A stretch of DNA of 64,000 bases. Source: Isoetes taiwanensis. Its lineage: Eukaryota; Streptophyta; Lycopodiopsida; Isoetales; Isoetaceae. Every line of letters begins with the position of its first letter. Within the stretch, counting starts at the first letter, position 1. The position numbers and the translations under genes were made by a program. The notes under the pieces were generated by a model that saw nothing but the letters and a program-made list of their open reading frames with translations, ran no database searches and was not told the origin of the DNA. Location of the stretch: the NCBI GenBank assembly GCA_021234155.1, contig JAJEKV010000045.1:8167105-8231104 (forward strand). Reading direction: 5' to 3'. Below are positions 23,136-34,654 of this stretch, piece by piece.

Positions 23136-23611
23136 GATCTTTCTTTTTCTTTTTCTGTATGGATATCAGTGTGTACTTTGTCTGCGGGCACTCTTTAATA
23201 CGTATATTCATGCTCATTTATGGACATTTTAAGCTATTACTTATGCTTTTAAATTGTATCCGCATGATCCAATGGGAAACATCAATATCTATGCTATGAC
23301 TGACACATTTGCTTCTATATATGCATGTAGTAGATGTCAACAAATATATCAACCTAAAATGTTATTGAGTCACAGTAACAATATTTTGCTCCTAATGTGA
23401 TGTTATTAGCATAGCAACATTGATACAATGAATTTAGGTGAATCTCATGATAAGTAATATGAAATTAACAATATCACTAAGTAATGTTGACTTAACTATT
23501 GATGCAACATATGCCTTTCATAGAGACACCTATAGTGTTAATTCTAGATAATGACACAATAGTCTAAGAAACAAGTGGTATTGCCTATAATACTATAGTT
23601 GACATTATATC

Positions 23612-24580
23612 CATAGATACCCGGAACCCCGTTCCGCACTCCGTTCCCGTTCCAACACGCGTTCCCATGCTTGAGGCGTTCCGGGAACTTCTCCTTACGT
23701 TCCCAAAGTGTGTCTTACCGGGAACGTCATTGGGAACTCCGTTCCCGACGTTCCGGTTACAACGTTCCCAACATGGGAAAAGAAAAATAAAATTTCAACA
23801 TTATCAAATGACCTAAAAGTTAAATTTGACAAGAAAATAAAATCTAAAATAAATTGGCGGTCGTGGATATGGCAGAAGATAGTGACGTATGAGTTTTTTC
23901 TTCAAGAAACAGGTCAAAATCAACAGTTTTAACAAGGAAACAAGTCAAAATCATAAATTTACATGTCTAGAGGTTGAAATCATTTAGTTTCTCTGATTCT
24001 TTTTTGAATTTTTGTGCGTATATGAGCTTGCAAATTAAGCCCTCCAGGTACCACGTTTTTTATCTTTCTGATACTTGTCTTTGTCTTTGAATAGATACTT
24101 GTTCTTCTGATTCTTGTCTGATACTTGTTTTTATTCTAATACTTGTCTTTGTCTTCTGAATAAAGAATGATACTTCTGATACTTGTCTTTGTCTGACTGA
24201 ATAAAGAATGAATATAACATAAAATAAACATTCTTGTGCATTTTATTTCTATTCTAATTATTTATTGTGCTACTCTCTCTCTTAGGATGGAATTTGAGAC
24301 AGAGGAAGAGCAGCCTTCTCAAACAGAACGTCCTCTTCCAAAAAGAGCACGAACTAAGCATGTGTTGCTATTTAAGGTTTATAATTTCCATGTAAAATAA
24401 ATTTGATAAACAAACAAAGTAAAGCAAGTAAAAAAGTACAAGTATAATAGTTGGAAACTCCATTTTTAAGATTAAAAGGTCCAAATTCACGTTCCGGCAG
24501 TTCCCGTTCCCGCCCGTTCCAGTTCCGGTTTCGGGGAGAAGGTCCACATGATGAAAACGTTCCCGATCCGGGTATCTATG
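23612..24580. mobile_element. hAT-like non-autonomous element, 969 bp
   Basis: The termini are inverted: CATAGATACCCGGAAC at 23612 and GATCCGGGTATCTATG ending at 24580. They are flanked by an 8-bp near-perfect duplication, ATTATATC (23604-23611) and CTTATATC (24581-24588). Eight-bp duplications and a CA..G start fit the hAT superfamily. Both ends are packed with CGTTCCC / GGGAACG iterations. The interior is AT-rich with a short basic/acidic peptide at 24289 (MEFETEEEQPSQTERPLPKR) that could be the remnant of a transposase N-terminus. It is nested in the CACTA element. Confidence 0.65.
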
Positions 24581-24630
24581 CTTATATCACCATTATCACA
24601 ATTAGAATAACTATTGATAGTAAGGGTGAT

Positions 24631-24784
24631 GTATATAGTATAGTATAGTATAGTTTTTTTAATGTCCACGGAGACCAATAGGTCATGGGACCCATACAAT
24701 GGGCTAGTACAATCATTACTACTAGGATTAAAAAACCCCTGCCTCGAAAGGTTTTCAAGGGAAAAACCTTTGCAGTAATGATGA
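24631..24784 (-). mobile_element. SINE-like / LINE 3'-end copy with TATAG tail
   Basis: Read on the minus strand, it starts near ATCATCATTACTGCAAAGG, forms a hairpin (AAAGGTTTT...AAAACCTTT), passes the TGACCTATTGGTCTCCGTGG block and ends in TATAG/CTATA repeats. It differs by one base from the copy at 57729-57860 over about 130 bp, so both moved recently or share a close source. It sits inside the CACTA right end. Confidence 0.75.
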
Positions 24785-25564
24785 TACTAGACAAGCTTAG
24801 ATAATGACTACTGAGGGCTCAGTAATTGCAGACGTTTATCTAGAACCTCAAGTATGTATAATGCCAAGTCATGCATAGATGGTGCGCTGAGAAGTTGTGG
24901 AAGCAACACACAACAAGATGTGATATTATACATGGTGCAATGGGCAACACACATAGCATCATTTGTTTATATTGATATAATGTTCGATAGGTCGTGATGC
25001 TATGGGTGATATTATAACTGACATAAGTAGCATCACTTATATAGTCATTTGTACAATTAGAGTATTTGCTGATACTACGAATGATGAAATATGTGATACT
25101 ACTGTTGATGCCAGTAACAACACATATATCATCATCTATCAAAACTGATATAAACTTTGACCATATTTCTGACAATATTGATGATACTATAGGTGATACA
25201 ATTTCGTCATTAGTAGTGTCACCATACATGAAATATCACTATTAATATCACTCCATGTTTTTTAGGATTTTAAGTGATATTAAAGTGACGATAAATGGCT
25301 ATCCTCTTGTAGTGTCCCAACATCTGCTATCTTGAAAATAATACATATGCTATGTTAGGAAATTCAACAAATACCATGAGATTGACACTCTTGCTGTTCC
25401 AACATTTTGGGTGTTCGGCTTGATTCCAAATATTAGAAGCAAGTTTTATAGAGCTTCAAAATAAAGATCCGAAATTCTTTATTGTCCCTGGGTCAAACGA
25501 GTATAGCATGCTTGAAATAGAGCAGATGCACATGCTATCCACCAGAATGCTGGATTTAAGCTAT

Positions 25565-27101
25565 TGTGACGTCCCCTGCTCGTATACAGTGCCCTGCATG
25601 TATAGAACTGGAGTTTATCCCTCCTGTCAGCGCAAGCCTGCTAACAAGAGGCCATCTATTTATCATCGGGCTCTTGATGGTGAGCAAGAATCCGACGGGG
25701 AAGAATAGTCACGTCATTCGTCCCGTCTCCCTCGGGATCTACCTAGATGCGGAAGTGCATAAACATAAGCACAAGTCATTACATCACATCAAATACATAA
25801 CCACTACGAAGGGTGGGATCACCATAACATATCATCTGAAACAACATCATCGGTAGCATCAACAAGTAGGGGAAATCCTACCCAAGGCTCAGACTCATAT
25901 AGATCGACTGACGACTTGGGATCTCTAGAAGTCAATACGGACATAATTCATGGCAAATGGATTTTGCTGGCATAAGAACATGACCTTTGGGTAGTCCACT
26001 CCATCCGCCGCTCCTGTGCATACTTTGCTGTTAGGCTGAAAAGTATTGGGGATGTGACCGTAGCCTGTCGGATGCATAGTTAGAGGGACTACTCTTGGAT
26101 TGCATCTTCCTAGTCTCAATGAGGCAGGAGGGGATCACTCCCCTCCAGAAGGTTCATGCCAACTACAGACGAGCTAGAGAGCCACTGCTCGTCTACAAAT
26201 TGAATCCCACTGAGGCGATGCATCACTTAGGGGGTGTTGAGCCTTGTCCGCACTCAGTGGCAAGCTACACAATGTTCCTCGGCCATACCGGAGGGATCAA
26301 CTGTGGCTGGACAAGCCTTCCTTATAAGCCGGCCTAACCCCGCCACCCACAGCCAGGCAGACTCATATGCACAAATCATATTTATTGGGTACTAATGAGG
26401 CTAGCTAGGAACATCATCTACGAAGGCTTTGGGTCTCTACCTCCCTTCCAAATATACAAGAGATGCGCACAGAGCAATACAATATCATCCACTGAGCTAA
26501 AATAACAGAGTAAAGATCTAATCTTATCTACTCTAATCATATATAGTTAGGTTCATTCGTTAGCGACTAAGGTTTTTAGGCTCTAGAGGTCATCTACAAC
26601 TAAGAATAGATGCAAATCCGGCTTAACGCCGATTGGGAAGCTGGTGTTGCATAACAGATCAACCACATACTGGATCCTTGGCTCGCTCTAAGTCCTCGGA
26701 ACGCATCCATGCTGCCAAAATGGGTTGAGATGATGGAGTCTTAACGATCCGCTTTGGAACGCGAGCTTCACTGCTACTGGAAAGCTGGAATGAGTTGGGC
26801 GCTTGAGCAATGCACGCTCCTAAAGCTAGAATCTGGAAAAAGGGGCACTTTTATGGTTCCTGCCTCTTTATGCCCATGTTTAAGGGTTAGGGTCTAATAG
26901 GCCATATGGCTCATATGGGGTATTGCCATGTGGCAATATAGAATATATTCACATGTTGCATAACATGTGCAATATAATGGATTCTAATGGTTGTGCCCCA
27001 TGGGACAACCCTTTATGGTCGCCGTGTACATGTCGTCGTATATATTAGTGATGTGGTAGTATAATATACATATTTATATCATATATTATGTTGGAACGTC
27101 A
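25565..27101 (+). mobile_element. Solo LTR, 1.54 kb (copy B, reference copy)
   Basis: The element starts TGTGACGTCC and ends GGAACGTCA, giving short inverted ends with TG...CA borders. It is flanked by AAGCTAT on both sides (25558-25564 and 27102-27108), a probable 6-7-bp target duplication. There are no coding regions, primer-binding site or polypurine tract inside. This fits a solo LTR left by recombination. Related copies lie at 15621-16607 and 36915-38796. Confidence 0.75.
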
Positions 27102-27108
27102 AAGCTAT

Positions 27109-28250
27109 CAGGGCCCAAATCGGAATTGTTATGGAAGATGCTAGCTTGCAATATTATCTTGTTTCGTTCTAAGGAATCGTTGTCCTCCGTTGCTAGAACA
27201 AGAGACGACTTGCTAAAGAACAGGCAAAGGAAAAAGCAGAAAGGAAGGAAAAATAAAGCGCATCTTAATGCTGGCAGGAAAAGATGTAGAAGTGGGTGTA
27301 GAAGAAGTGTTCGAGTGAAAAGGGCACCCAAAAGCAAAGAAAATCCGGGAGAAATATAGAGTAACCTGTGTAGACCTTGCTATAGCTGAGCTATGTCCCA
27401 TGTAATTTTGAAGGGATTTCTAATTTATAGAGCCGTAAGATAAAAAATTAGTAGATTCCAGGGCCAATATAATGACACATCAAGGTTATTTGATGTGGCG
27501 TGTAACGTGTATAGGCTAGAATTATAGAGATTGTTGTATGGGGGGTTAGGCAAGCCTGTTAAAAACTACTTAAAACAGAAAAGGATGAGAATGGCTAGGA
27601 TACTCGCGGCGACATATGATGCCTTATATGCATATGTATGTACCACATATGATCATAACTCCTTGTTTCATCTAAGAATAAATGTGATCCTTCTTGCTAC
27701 TAATCCTCGTTAATTCTTATGCCTCATCCTACCAAGGACAAGGAACTCGTCTCTCTTAACAACATTGAGCTCACCGATCCCGAAGCAATTATGGCGGGTT
27801 GTGGCCAAGAATACTCCCCTTCTGGCACAAAGGGTAGCCTGGTGTGCTCTACCCATGGTATTATGCATGAATTTTTGTTACAATCGGCTTAGGTAGGTGA
27901 ATAATTCACATGATACGAAAAAACTAAACCAGTTTGCAAACATTAACTTTTGCATTTATAAACACAGATATTTCATGGAAGAAGGCAACAACTAAACAAA
28001 GCAAGATGTATGCTTTCAGGGCCTATGCAAATTAGATCTGGTCTGGCTCCTTATCTTTACAGTGCTATAACATGGCCTCTGATAGTTGTTGTCGAACTGA
28101 AAATCTTCGCACTCTATGAAGTTCCTCGAGTAGAGATGGTTGTCGACCCACCATAGCCAAAGCAAGCTCTTTGTAGCCCTAGCTTAACTCGTTTGGACAG
28201 TCGGATGACACTATAATGCTGGTTGACGACCATCAATGGCAGGCCAAGGA
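27109..28250. other. Stretch without clear gene
   Basis: A Lys/Arg-rich open stretch on + at 27126-27359 (RQRKKQKGRKNKAHL) looks like a basic nuclear-protein tail, but I recognise no family and see no splice pattern. The remainder up to the LINE fragment shows nothing recognisable. Confidence 0.35.
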
Positions 28251-28259
28251 CCGACTAAC

Positions 28260-28745
28260 ATTATATAATGCAGAGTGGTTTTTCCATGTGCACCATTAAA
28301 ATGGTACATCCAATGGCACAAAACAGAATATTCTACCAGCCCACCTCCCAAGGGTTTGTTGGCAAATGGAGGCCATTGAAGATGAATGCCATACCCTACA
28401 AGGATGTCAAGCATATGACCAAATCCGGGCGCGCTATGATGAGTTGGTCAGGCCTGGCTAGCCGCTGCACGTCATACAAAGTGCGACTTCAGTCCCGATG
28501 CTGGGATCATACCTCCAGAAGGTTATGGATTTGCGGGACCAACTCTGTCCCCGAACACACACATGACTTGAATCTGTCTTATCTCATATGTATACTTGTA
28601 CAGTTTGACAACATTTTTATTACTGCCACGTTTTTTCCTTCGAAAACCTTTCGAGGCGTCTGCGACGCTCTCATTTTTTGGGTATTGAAGACTGATTGGT
28701 CTCCATGGACGATAAAAGTCTATTCTATTCTGTTCTATTTTTTGA
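28260..28745 (+). mobile_element. 5'-truncated LINE fragment just upstream of POLD2
   Basis: The conserved C-terminal knuckle appears as EAIEDECHTLQGCQAYDQIR followed by YDELVRPG (about 28367-28460). The LINE 3' end follows, with the TTCGAAAACC hairpin half and the TTGGTCTCCATGGACG block (28630-28710), then a TTCTA-type tail (28718-28740). It is the same lineage as the LINE at 4.5-10.2 kb. It ends about 150 bp before the POLD2 start codon. Confidence 0.75.
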
Positions 28746-28896
28746 GCAACCCAATAAAGGGGATATACACAGATATCCATGGTATATGCCAAACCCCTTC
28801 AATGCCTAGGTTTTGCCCTACCAAAAAGAAATGGGGCCCGAATATTTTTGGTCCATACTCTTGTTCACATTTCTGTTTCCCTCTCTTTTTGCAGCG

Positions 28897-31501
28897 ATGG
28901 CTATGGAGGTGGACTCCTTCCCGCCGGAGCTTATACCGCGTAAACAGGCCCTTTACAAACCCCATGTATGTGTCGTGCATAGCATATCGAATCCTGGGTT
29001 CTTACATGATTATGTATATCGATGTGTAATGGTTGGATATGGAAGCAGGATGAAGAGTTTGAGCTGCGTATGCAGAAGTATAAGGGCCAACAATATAGTC
29101 ACCTTTACTTTTGTCGTCTATTCAAATTTCGTGAGATGCTAAAGATATCCGTCAAACAGCGATGGGCTGATTTTCCAGGTTGCGTTCACATCTGTGTTTT
29201 TCCTTTTTCAAGCATTACAACCAAGCTATTCGCTTGAACAGTTTTCTGTTGGCCGTGCAGTATGTACAATATTGGGACTTGAAGATGGGAAACATTGTGT
29301 GGTGATTGGTACTTTATATAAGCAGATGAAGCTGAAACCTTCAATTCTGGATGAGTATGCGAAGGAGGTATGCGGAGTTTCCTCTCTTAATTTCAGATAC
29401 ATACTCGGGGGAAAGTGTCTCTTGTGACAGCAATTACACATGCAAGTACATTTTACAATATTCTATTGCCAGCGTATAGTATCATTTTAAGTATGCAGTT
29501 GGTGTTTTTGCATTTTCTTCAAGACATGACATCAAAGTTTAGGATTCTATATCCTTCTTTATGTTCGTGATCATGTAACGATAGAGCTGAAGTGGAAGAA
29601 GGATGGATTACCTGTACTTAGTAACATGCCAATCATCAGTTACAGTCTTTTAGTTAACAGTCAGTTCTTATTTGTTGAGTAATTTGGGGTTTTTCTTTCG
29701 TTATCTGCTTGTGGAATGCTGTTAATGATGGTTTCTGGATATGCAGCGGTCCAGTGTTCCTCTAGTAATACCACAAAATTTCATGCACCCTGATGACTAT
29801 TTAATTTTAGAAGATGAAAGTGGCCGCGTTAAATTGGTTGGTGATTTGGTCAATGCTCAAACTTATGTGACAGGTAAGCATGTTTACACTTCTTAGCATT
29901 TTAGGCAGGGCAAAGTAATTTTTTCCATTGTCCTGTAGGGGTGGTTATAGGTGCACTTGGTTACGAAGGGAAAGATGGAGAATTCCATGTGCAGGAAATT
30001 TTGGAGCCTGGCTTGCCTCCTCAGGCTCCAGTATCTTCCCATTCAGGTATGTGTTCTCACCTGTTTATGGATAAATAGGTGATTATGGATTTACTGCAAT
30101 CATTCAATGTATGCGTAATCAGCTTCTTGGTCTATGTTGCAGAGGACAAGTATGTTGCTTTTATCTCTGGCTTAAATATAGGCGGGAGTCGATGTGATCA
30201 GTTGCAGATACAATTGCTTGTTGATCACTTGACGGGGCACCTTGGCGAGGAGCAGGTCAGGTCTGATGTGTAACTTTTAAAAAATTAGATATTTCTCTCA
30301 AATTCTTTTTGACTCCATATAGGAGCAAGCACTCAGTGCACAGATAGTTCGTCTTATTATAGCCGGGGATTCTGTTGAATTGCAACAACATTTATTGGCG
30401 GGTCAGGTTGGTTTTGGCATGTTTTTTGTTATTTGGGTTCCTGTTTTTATGGGTAAGTTGGGTCATGATTAGTCTTCTGACTTACGCAGTACATTAATGC
30501 AAAAGAACAGTCGAGGCTTACGGAACCAGTCAAGGAACTGGATCTTGTCCTAACCCAGGTTGGGACCACAGTTTGATAACCTTGTTGTTAATTCATTTTA
30601 TAGAAGCAACATGTCTTAATCTTTACCCTTGGCCTTTGTAGCTGGCAGCAGGCATCCCAGTTGATATACTGCCTGGAGCCAATGATCCTGCCAACTTCTC
30701 TTTACCCCAACAGGTAAATTTAGAGATCGAAAATTCTAACAATTTGTGGAAAATGTTTAATTTTTCTATTTCACATAACAGCCTCTGCACAGGTGTCTTT
30801 TTCCTGGAGCCACTGTGTACAGCACGTTCTATCGTGCAACTAATCCCCATCAGTTTGAACTTGATGGTGTGGAGTAAGTTTTATTTGTGTTTATGGTCTG
30901 CTGTTTGCTGTCATCTCTTGCCATTGTTTCTTATTCTTTACTTTGCAGGTTTCTGGGCACATCTGGACAAAATATTCATGATCTTGATAAATACTGCGGG
31001 GCTAATGACCCTTTGGAGTTCATGGAGCGTACTTTAAAATGGCGACACATAGCACCAACAGCACCAGATACTCTTGGTACGTGAAATTAATATCATAGAA
31101 TGTTAGTTTATTACAGATATGCTACAGCTTTACCTTCTTGCAGGCTGCTATCCGTTCACAGATAAAGATCCTTTTATTGTAAATAGGTGTCCACATGTCT
31201 ACTTTTGTGGCAACCAGAAAACGTTTGGAACAAAGCTATTGAAAGGTATATGCACAATATTAAAGTTACTTTGTTACTCTCTCTTTTCATTCTAATGCTT
31301 TTGTATGTGCAGGAGATGATGGGCAGGTCGTGCGTCTTGTTTGTATACCACAATTTTCTGAAACAGGAACTGCAATCTTGGTAAGCTTATTTAGTTGATT
31401 ACCTTTTGGACAATTATCTTACTCTCCTAAATTTGCAGGTTAACCTAAGAAATCTTGATTGTCATCTTTTAACAATGTCAACCGCATCCTTGGCGCAATA
31501 A
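28897..31501 (+). CDS. POLD2: DNA polymerase delta small (B) subunit, 14 coding exons
   Basis: POLD2 is the regulatory B subunit of DNA polymerase delta. It bridges the catalytic subunit and other subunits in lagging-strand replication and repair in the nucleus. Exons with GT/AG borders: 28897-28965, 29049-29178, 29261-29367, 29747-29873, 29939-30046, 30143-30255, 30323-30406, 30490-30558, 30642-30713, 30782-30873, 30949-31076, 31144-31245, 31313-31380 and 31439-31501. They join in frame to about 443 residues, close to the Arabidopsis length. An OB-fold region ([48 protein letters not shown]) precedes the inactive phosphoesterase domain ([78 protein letters not shown]). The start follows an AG (28893-28894), suggesting a 5'UTR intron. 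No frame damage is seen, so it is likely functional. Confidence 0.95.
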
Positions 31502-32357
31502 TGTGTAATCATTTATGTTACATAAGCTATCGGTAGGTATACCGCAAATTCTCAGAGCCATTTTTGAAACAAAGGATGATAGTTTTCCAACCAAGATAAC
31601 AAGAAATTTGAGGTGCCAGGAGTTGGGCCGCAATCTGTTGATTTTCTGATATTGGGTGATTGGCATGGTTGTAGCAGTCAGCGAGAGGTGCATTGCAGCT
31701 TGCATCCATTTTTCTTCTCTGAGATGCTGTTGAAGGCAACAACATTAGCACGTCACTCGTTTTCAGACATGTACAATGTTATTTTAGATTTTTCAACGGT
31801 TGACTACTTGTGGCTGATACGTAGCAGCAGCACTGACAGTTTTGTTATTACTAACTAATGTTTTCCTGGTATTTATGCCGTGTTTGCAATATACACTAAA
31901 ATTTTGTCATTAAAGTTCGTAAAACTTTAAATTTTATGACAGATTACATTAAAAATGCACCAAGCTTTTTTTGAGACATGCCATATTTTGAAATAAGGAA
32001 AACTATCAAACTGTCCCCTACAATCCCCAATGCTTTTCTTAGGGCGGTTTACTTTTTATTTATGTGAAAAAGGCATGCGGTTTATATTGGACCTTGACCT
32101 TTGTTTTTTTTTTCGGCCTCTTTATTTCTGGCTAGTTTCTCCTGCTGACGGTTGCATGCAATCATTGAGCCAGAGTTTAGCTGCGTTTGTTTTTTGATTC
32201 GCACAGGTGTTTCCAGATGTTCGGAGAGATCACACGAGTTGCCGCTTTTGGTCCTGTCTGATGTTCCTGTTGGTGTTTGCTGTGGCTTCAATGGTGGAGG
32301 CGGCTTCTTCAGTGGGGGGTTCCTCAGGTAATTGAGATTGAGCTTGCAATTGCAAAG
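31502..32357. other. POLD2 3' region and spacer
   Basis: The first few hundred bases probably hold the POLD2 3'UTR. Beyond about 31860 I see AT-rich spacer and then a G-rich segment (32270-32330) with no recognised gene. No confident poly(A) signal can be named. Confidence 0.4.
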
Positions 32358-33845
32358 ATGATGCTTCGTAAACTAGTTAAAAATCCAAGGGTGTTTGGGT
32401 GCGTGTATGAGGAAGGGTGTCCTCCAGAGAGCAGTTTGGTTGCTTGTGCAGTGAGAGCGCATATGAGAGCGCAGCTTAGATTCCACGCAGATGGACTCTT
32501 CCACAGGTTCGAATTTTGTGAAGTGGCCTGGCAGTGAGGGTTTATCAATGCTTGCTAATGCTTGTCAGGAGGATTTGTCAAGGCCATTTAGGGAAGGGTC
32601 GTCAAAGGAAGGATCCTTTGGAGAAAGAATGGTAGTTATGGTTGAAGGAATTAAGCAGGAAGGAGAAGGTTGAATTAAAAGAGAAAGAGAAGAGGGGGAA
32701 GGAAGAGAAGGAAGAGAAAGAAGAGAAAAGAGTATAGGAAGAGAGCCAAAATCGAGAAACAAAAGGAGAGGGTGGAGAGGGAGGCTGTTGCTAAGGCGGA
32801 GAGGGAAAAGAAAATGGCTGAAGGCAGAGAGGGAAAAGAAAATGGCTGAAGATACTATGAAGAAACAAAAGCAGAGTGGTAAGAGAGTAGTTCCAGATGC
32901 AGAGAAGTCCACGATCACCGATTTTGAGTGTGGCAGTGAGCATTGCAGGTGCAGATATTTTTGAGGTTGTGTATGTTGGCGCTTGCAAATTCTTGGAGGA
33001 GCATTGCATTGCTGGGATTGTGGCGCAGGAACGTGGGAGTGAGCTCGATCAATTGCATATGCAGGCCACTTTCAAAATGAGTTTGACAACACCCACATCT
33101 GTCAATTCTCGTCTGAAAAACTGGCTTGATTGGGCAGATCACAAACCATCTGGTGTGTTATCATGTGTAAGGCTTTAAAGGATACCTATCTTCATTGCTT
33201 TGAAGGGATGGTTGGGTACTGTTTAAAAGACGTTGGTAAGCTTCATTTCCATATCATATAAAGGAAGTGAGTGTTGAACAGATGGAAAGAGGAAAAAAAT
33301 TGTACGCTTTATATGGTGCTGGGATTAAGAACGCTGTGGTTTTAAACAATAGAATCCTAATGCAGAGGGCCAAGCATTTCATTTTGTATCATGGCCGCAA
33401 ACAGAGGATTGTATCTCTTTGTTACACAATTGCAAGGATGCTAAGAACGTGTGGCTTCATTCTCTCTAGTGCTTGGGTTCTTCCCCTGAACGTGGCGTAT
33501 GTAAGATATGAGGAGTTAGAGGTAGCTTGGAGGCTCACTCTGGATCTCTCTCATGTTTCCATCAAGGATGTGAGGTGCATAGTCTATGGTATTCCAGATG
33601 GAATTGCTCTTGTTGAGCGTGTGGGTAAAAGGAGGTGCATATTTTGGGATGATTATATTATCTCGCGAGAGCTTGAGAAGTTAGATGGTCCTGACATTGT
33701 AGGAGAGGAGGAGAGTGAGCAGGAGGACAATAAGGAATATAAAGAGGAGATGCCTGCTTTTATTGCTCCCGAGAATGTTGACGTGCTTCCGTTTCAAGAT
33801 TATATCTCCTTGAATTTAGATGATCATATGCTTGCTATCTCTTGA
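32358..33845 (+). pseudogene. HUH-type Rep endonuclease gene, left copy (Replitron-like)
   Basis: The order of parts is: an N-terminal region (about 32358-32540), a Lys/Glu-rich basic segment in a changed frame (32640-32880), then an HUH-nuclease-like domain. That domain has VVYVGACKFLEEHCIAGIVA (about 32960), the metal-ligand-like H-x-Q in LDQLHMQATF (His codon at 33055) and a Y-x-x-K motif, GMVGYCLKDVGK (Tyr codon at 33217). Such nucleases nick one DNA strand through a covalent Tyr link. The C-terminal part (33267-33845) continues EQMERGKKLYALYGAG, RAKHFILYHGRKQR, GFILSSAWVLPLN and an acidic end. No Walker A helicase is seen. One frameshift (about 33262) is shared with the right copy, and a one-base loss near 33150 is private. 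CRESS-type Rep is an alternative, but the missing helicase argues against it. Confidence 0.6.
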
Positions 33846-34300
33846 TCGCAATCTTGTTTTATGCCGGTTTGTGCTTGATGGACACTCTTTGGTTCTCTGA
33901 TGTAGTTCTCGAGAACGATCGTGAAGGAAGGATTATCAGCTTGTTTTTGTCGTTTGTTCTTTAATTTGAGGGGGGCTGATATGAAGAGGAAAATAGAGGC
34001 TACTGTTCTGTTCCTGCTGCACGTATGGGCCCATTTTGTTGATCCTTAGGAAATGGCCAAGCACATAGTGCGTATAGCGTATAATCCATGACTTGCAGAT
34101 TGTTCTGACGAATACATTTGATATTCTAGAGGAGTGTCTGTGCGCTATGGATGATCCTAGTATCTATGTCTTTCAGAAGAAAAGGAGGATCTTCTATGCT
34201 GAGATGAACCTTGTGCGTGACCTTCTTTTGTAGAAGCTCAGGGACTTCAAATCTCTCACTCTTGCCCATGAGAGTACCATGCATTCCTAGTTTTGTGTCT
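33846..34300 (+). other. Downstream segment of left arm with coding-like remnant
   Basis: About 250 bp after the Rep stop, a segment reads QIVLTNTFDILEECLCAMDD then PSIYVFQKKRRIFYAEMNLV (about 34096-34230) before a TAG. It could be a second small gene or a C-terminal piece of the element. The right arm keeps the same segment on - (about 35080-34900). I do not recognise the family. Confidence 0.35.
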
Positions 34301-34525
34301 CGTCATGTGAAAGTGTGATGATGTTTTTATTCGCCGTCTTTTTGTAGATATGGTGGTGTGGCTGTGCTGGCTTATACATGAAGCGAGCTCCTCTTGTAAT
34401 TATGTTGCCTTGTACATGAAGCTGGCTTTTGAATGTAAAAAATTTGTAATGCATAAGGTTTAATTTCAAAAAGTTATTTTCATTGGTCACAGTTTTTTTA
34501 TATTTTATTTTTAGTTGCAACTCCA

Positions 34526-34654
34526 AAAACAAAATACAAAAAATCCATCCTGCGCGTGTGGGTCCGACTTCTTGTAATTATGTTGACTTTTAAATGCAAG
34601 ACATTTGTAATGTGTAGGGTTTAATTTCAAAATGTTATTTCCAATTGGAGTTGC
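34526..34654. repeat. Loop of the inverted repeat with a third arm-end copy
   Basis: The loop is not random. After a short unique part (with GCGCGTGTGGGTCCGAC) it contains CTTGTAATTATGTTG, then CATTTGTAATG and GGTTTAATTTCAAAA. This is a diverged third copy of the arm's terminal ~80 bp in left-arm orientation (compare 34396-34480). Confidence 0.75.

Larger units (their letters stand above)
17335..25314 (+). mobile_element. Complete CACTA (En/Spm) DNA transposon, 7.98 kb
   Basis: The termini are perfect 16-bp inverted repeats: CACTACAAGAGGATAG at 17335 and its complement CTATCCTCTTGTAGTG ending at 25314. A 3-bp target duplication TCC flanks them (17332-17334 and 25315-25317). The element carries a TNP2-type transposase on + and a Ptta/En/Spm-type gene on -, divergently arranged, plus a captured PPR/HSF chimera between them. 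Subterminal regions are rich in short motifs such as GATACTAT and ATAGTATCATC. A hAT-like element (23612-24580) and a SINE-like copy (24631-24784) are nested near the right end. Internal frameshifts make the transposase probably inactive. Confidence 0.92.

Noticed and set aside
28268-29029. 253-codon open frame on + spanning LINE fragment and POLD2 first exon
   Set aside because: It mixes a LINE remnant, an intergenic stretch and POLD2 exon 1 in the wrong frame. The exon structure of POLD2 explains the region better.
32565-32918. Ser/Leu/Phe-rich minus-strand frame resembling a membrane protein
   Set aside because: It is the antisense of the Lys/Glu-rich segment of the Rep gene.
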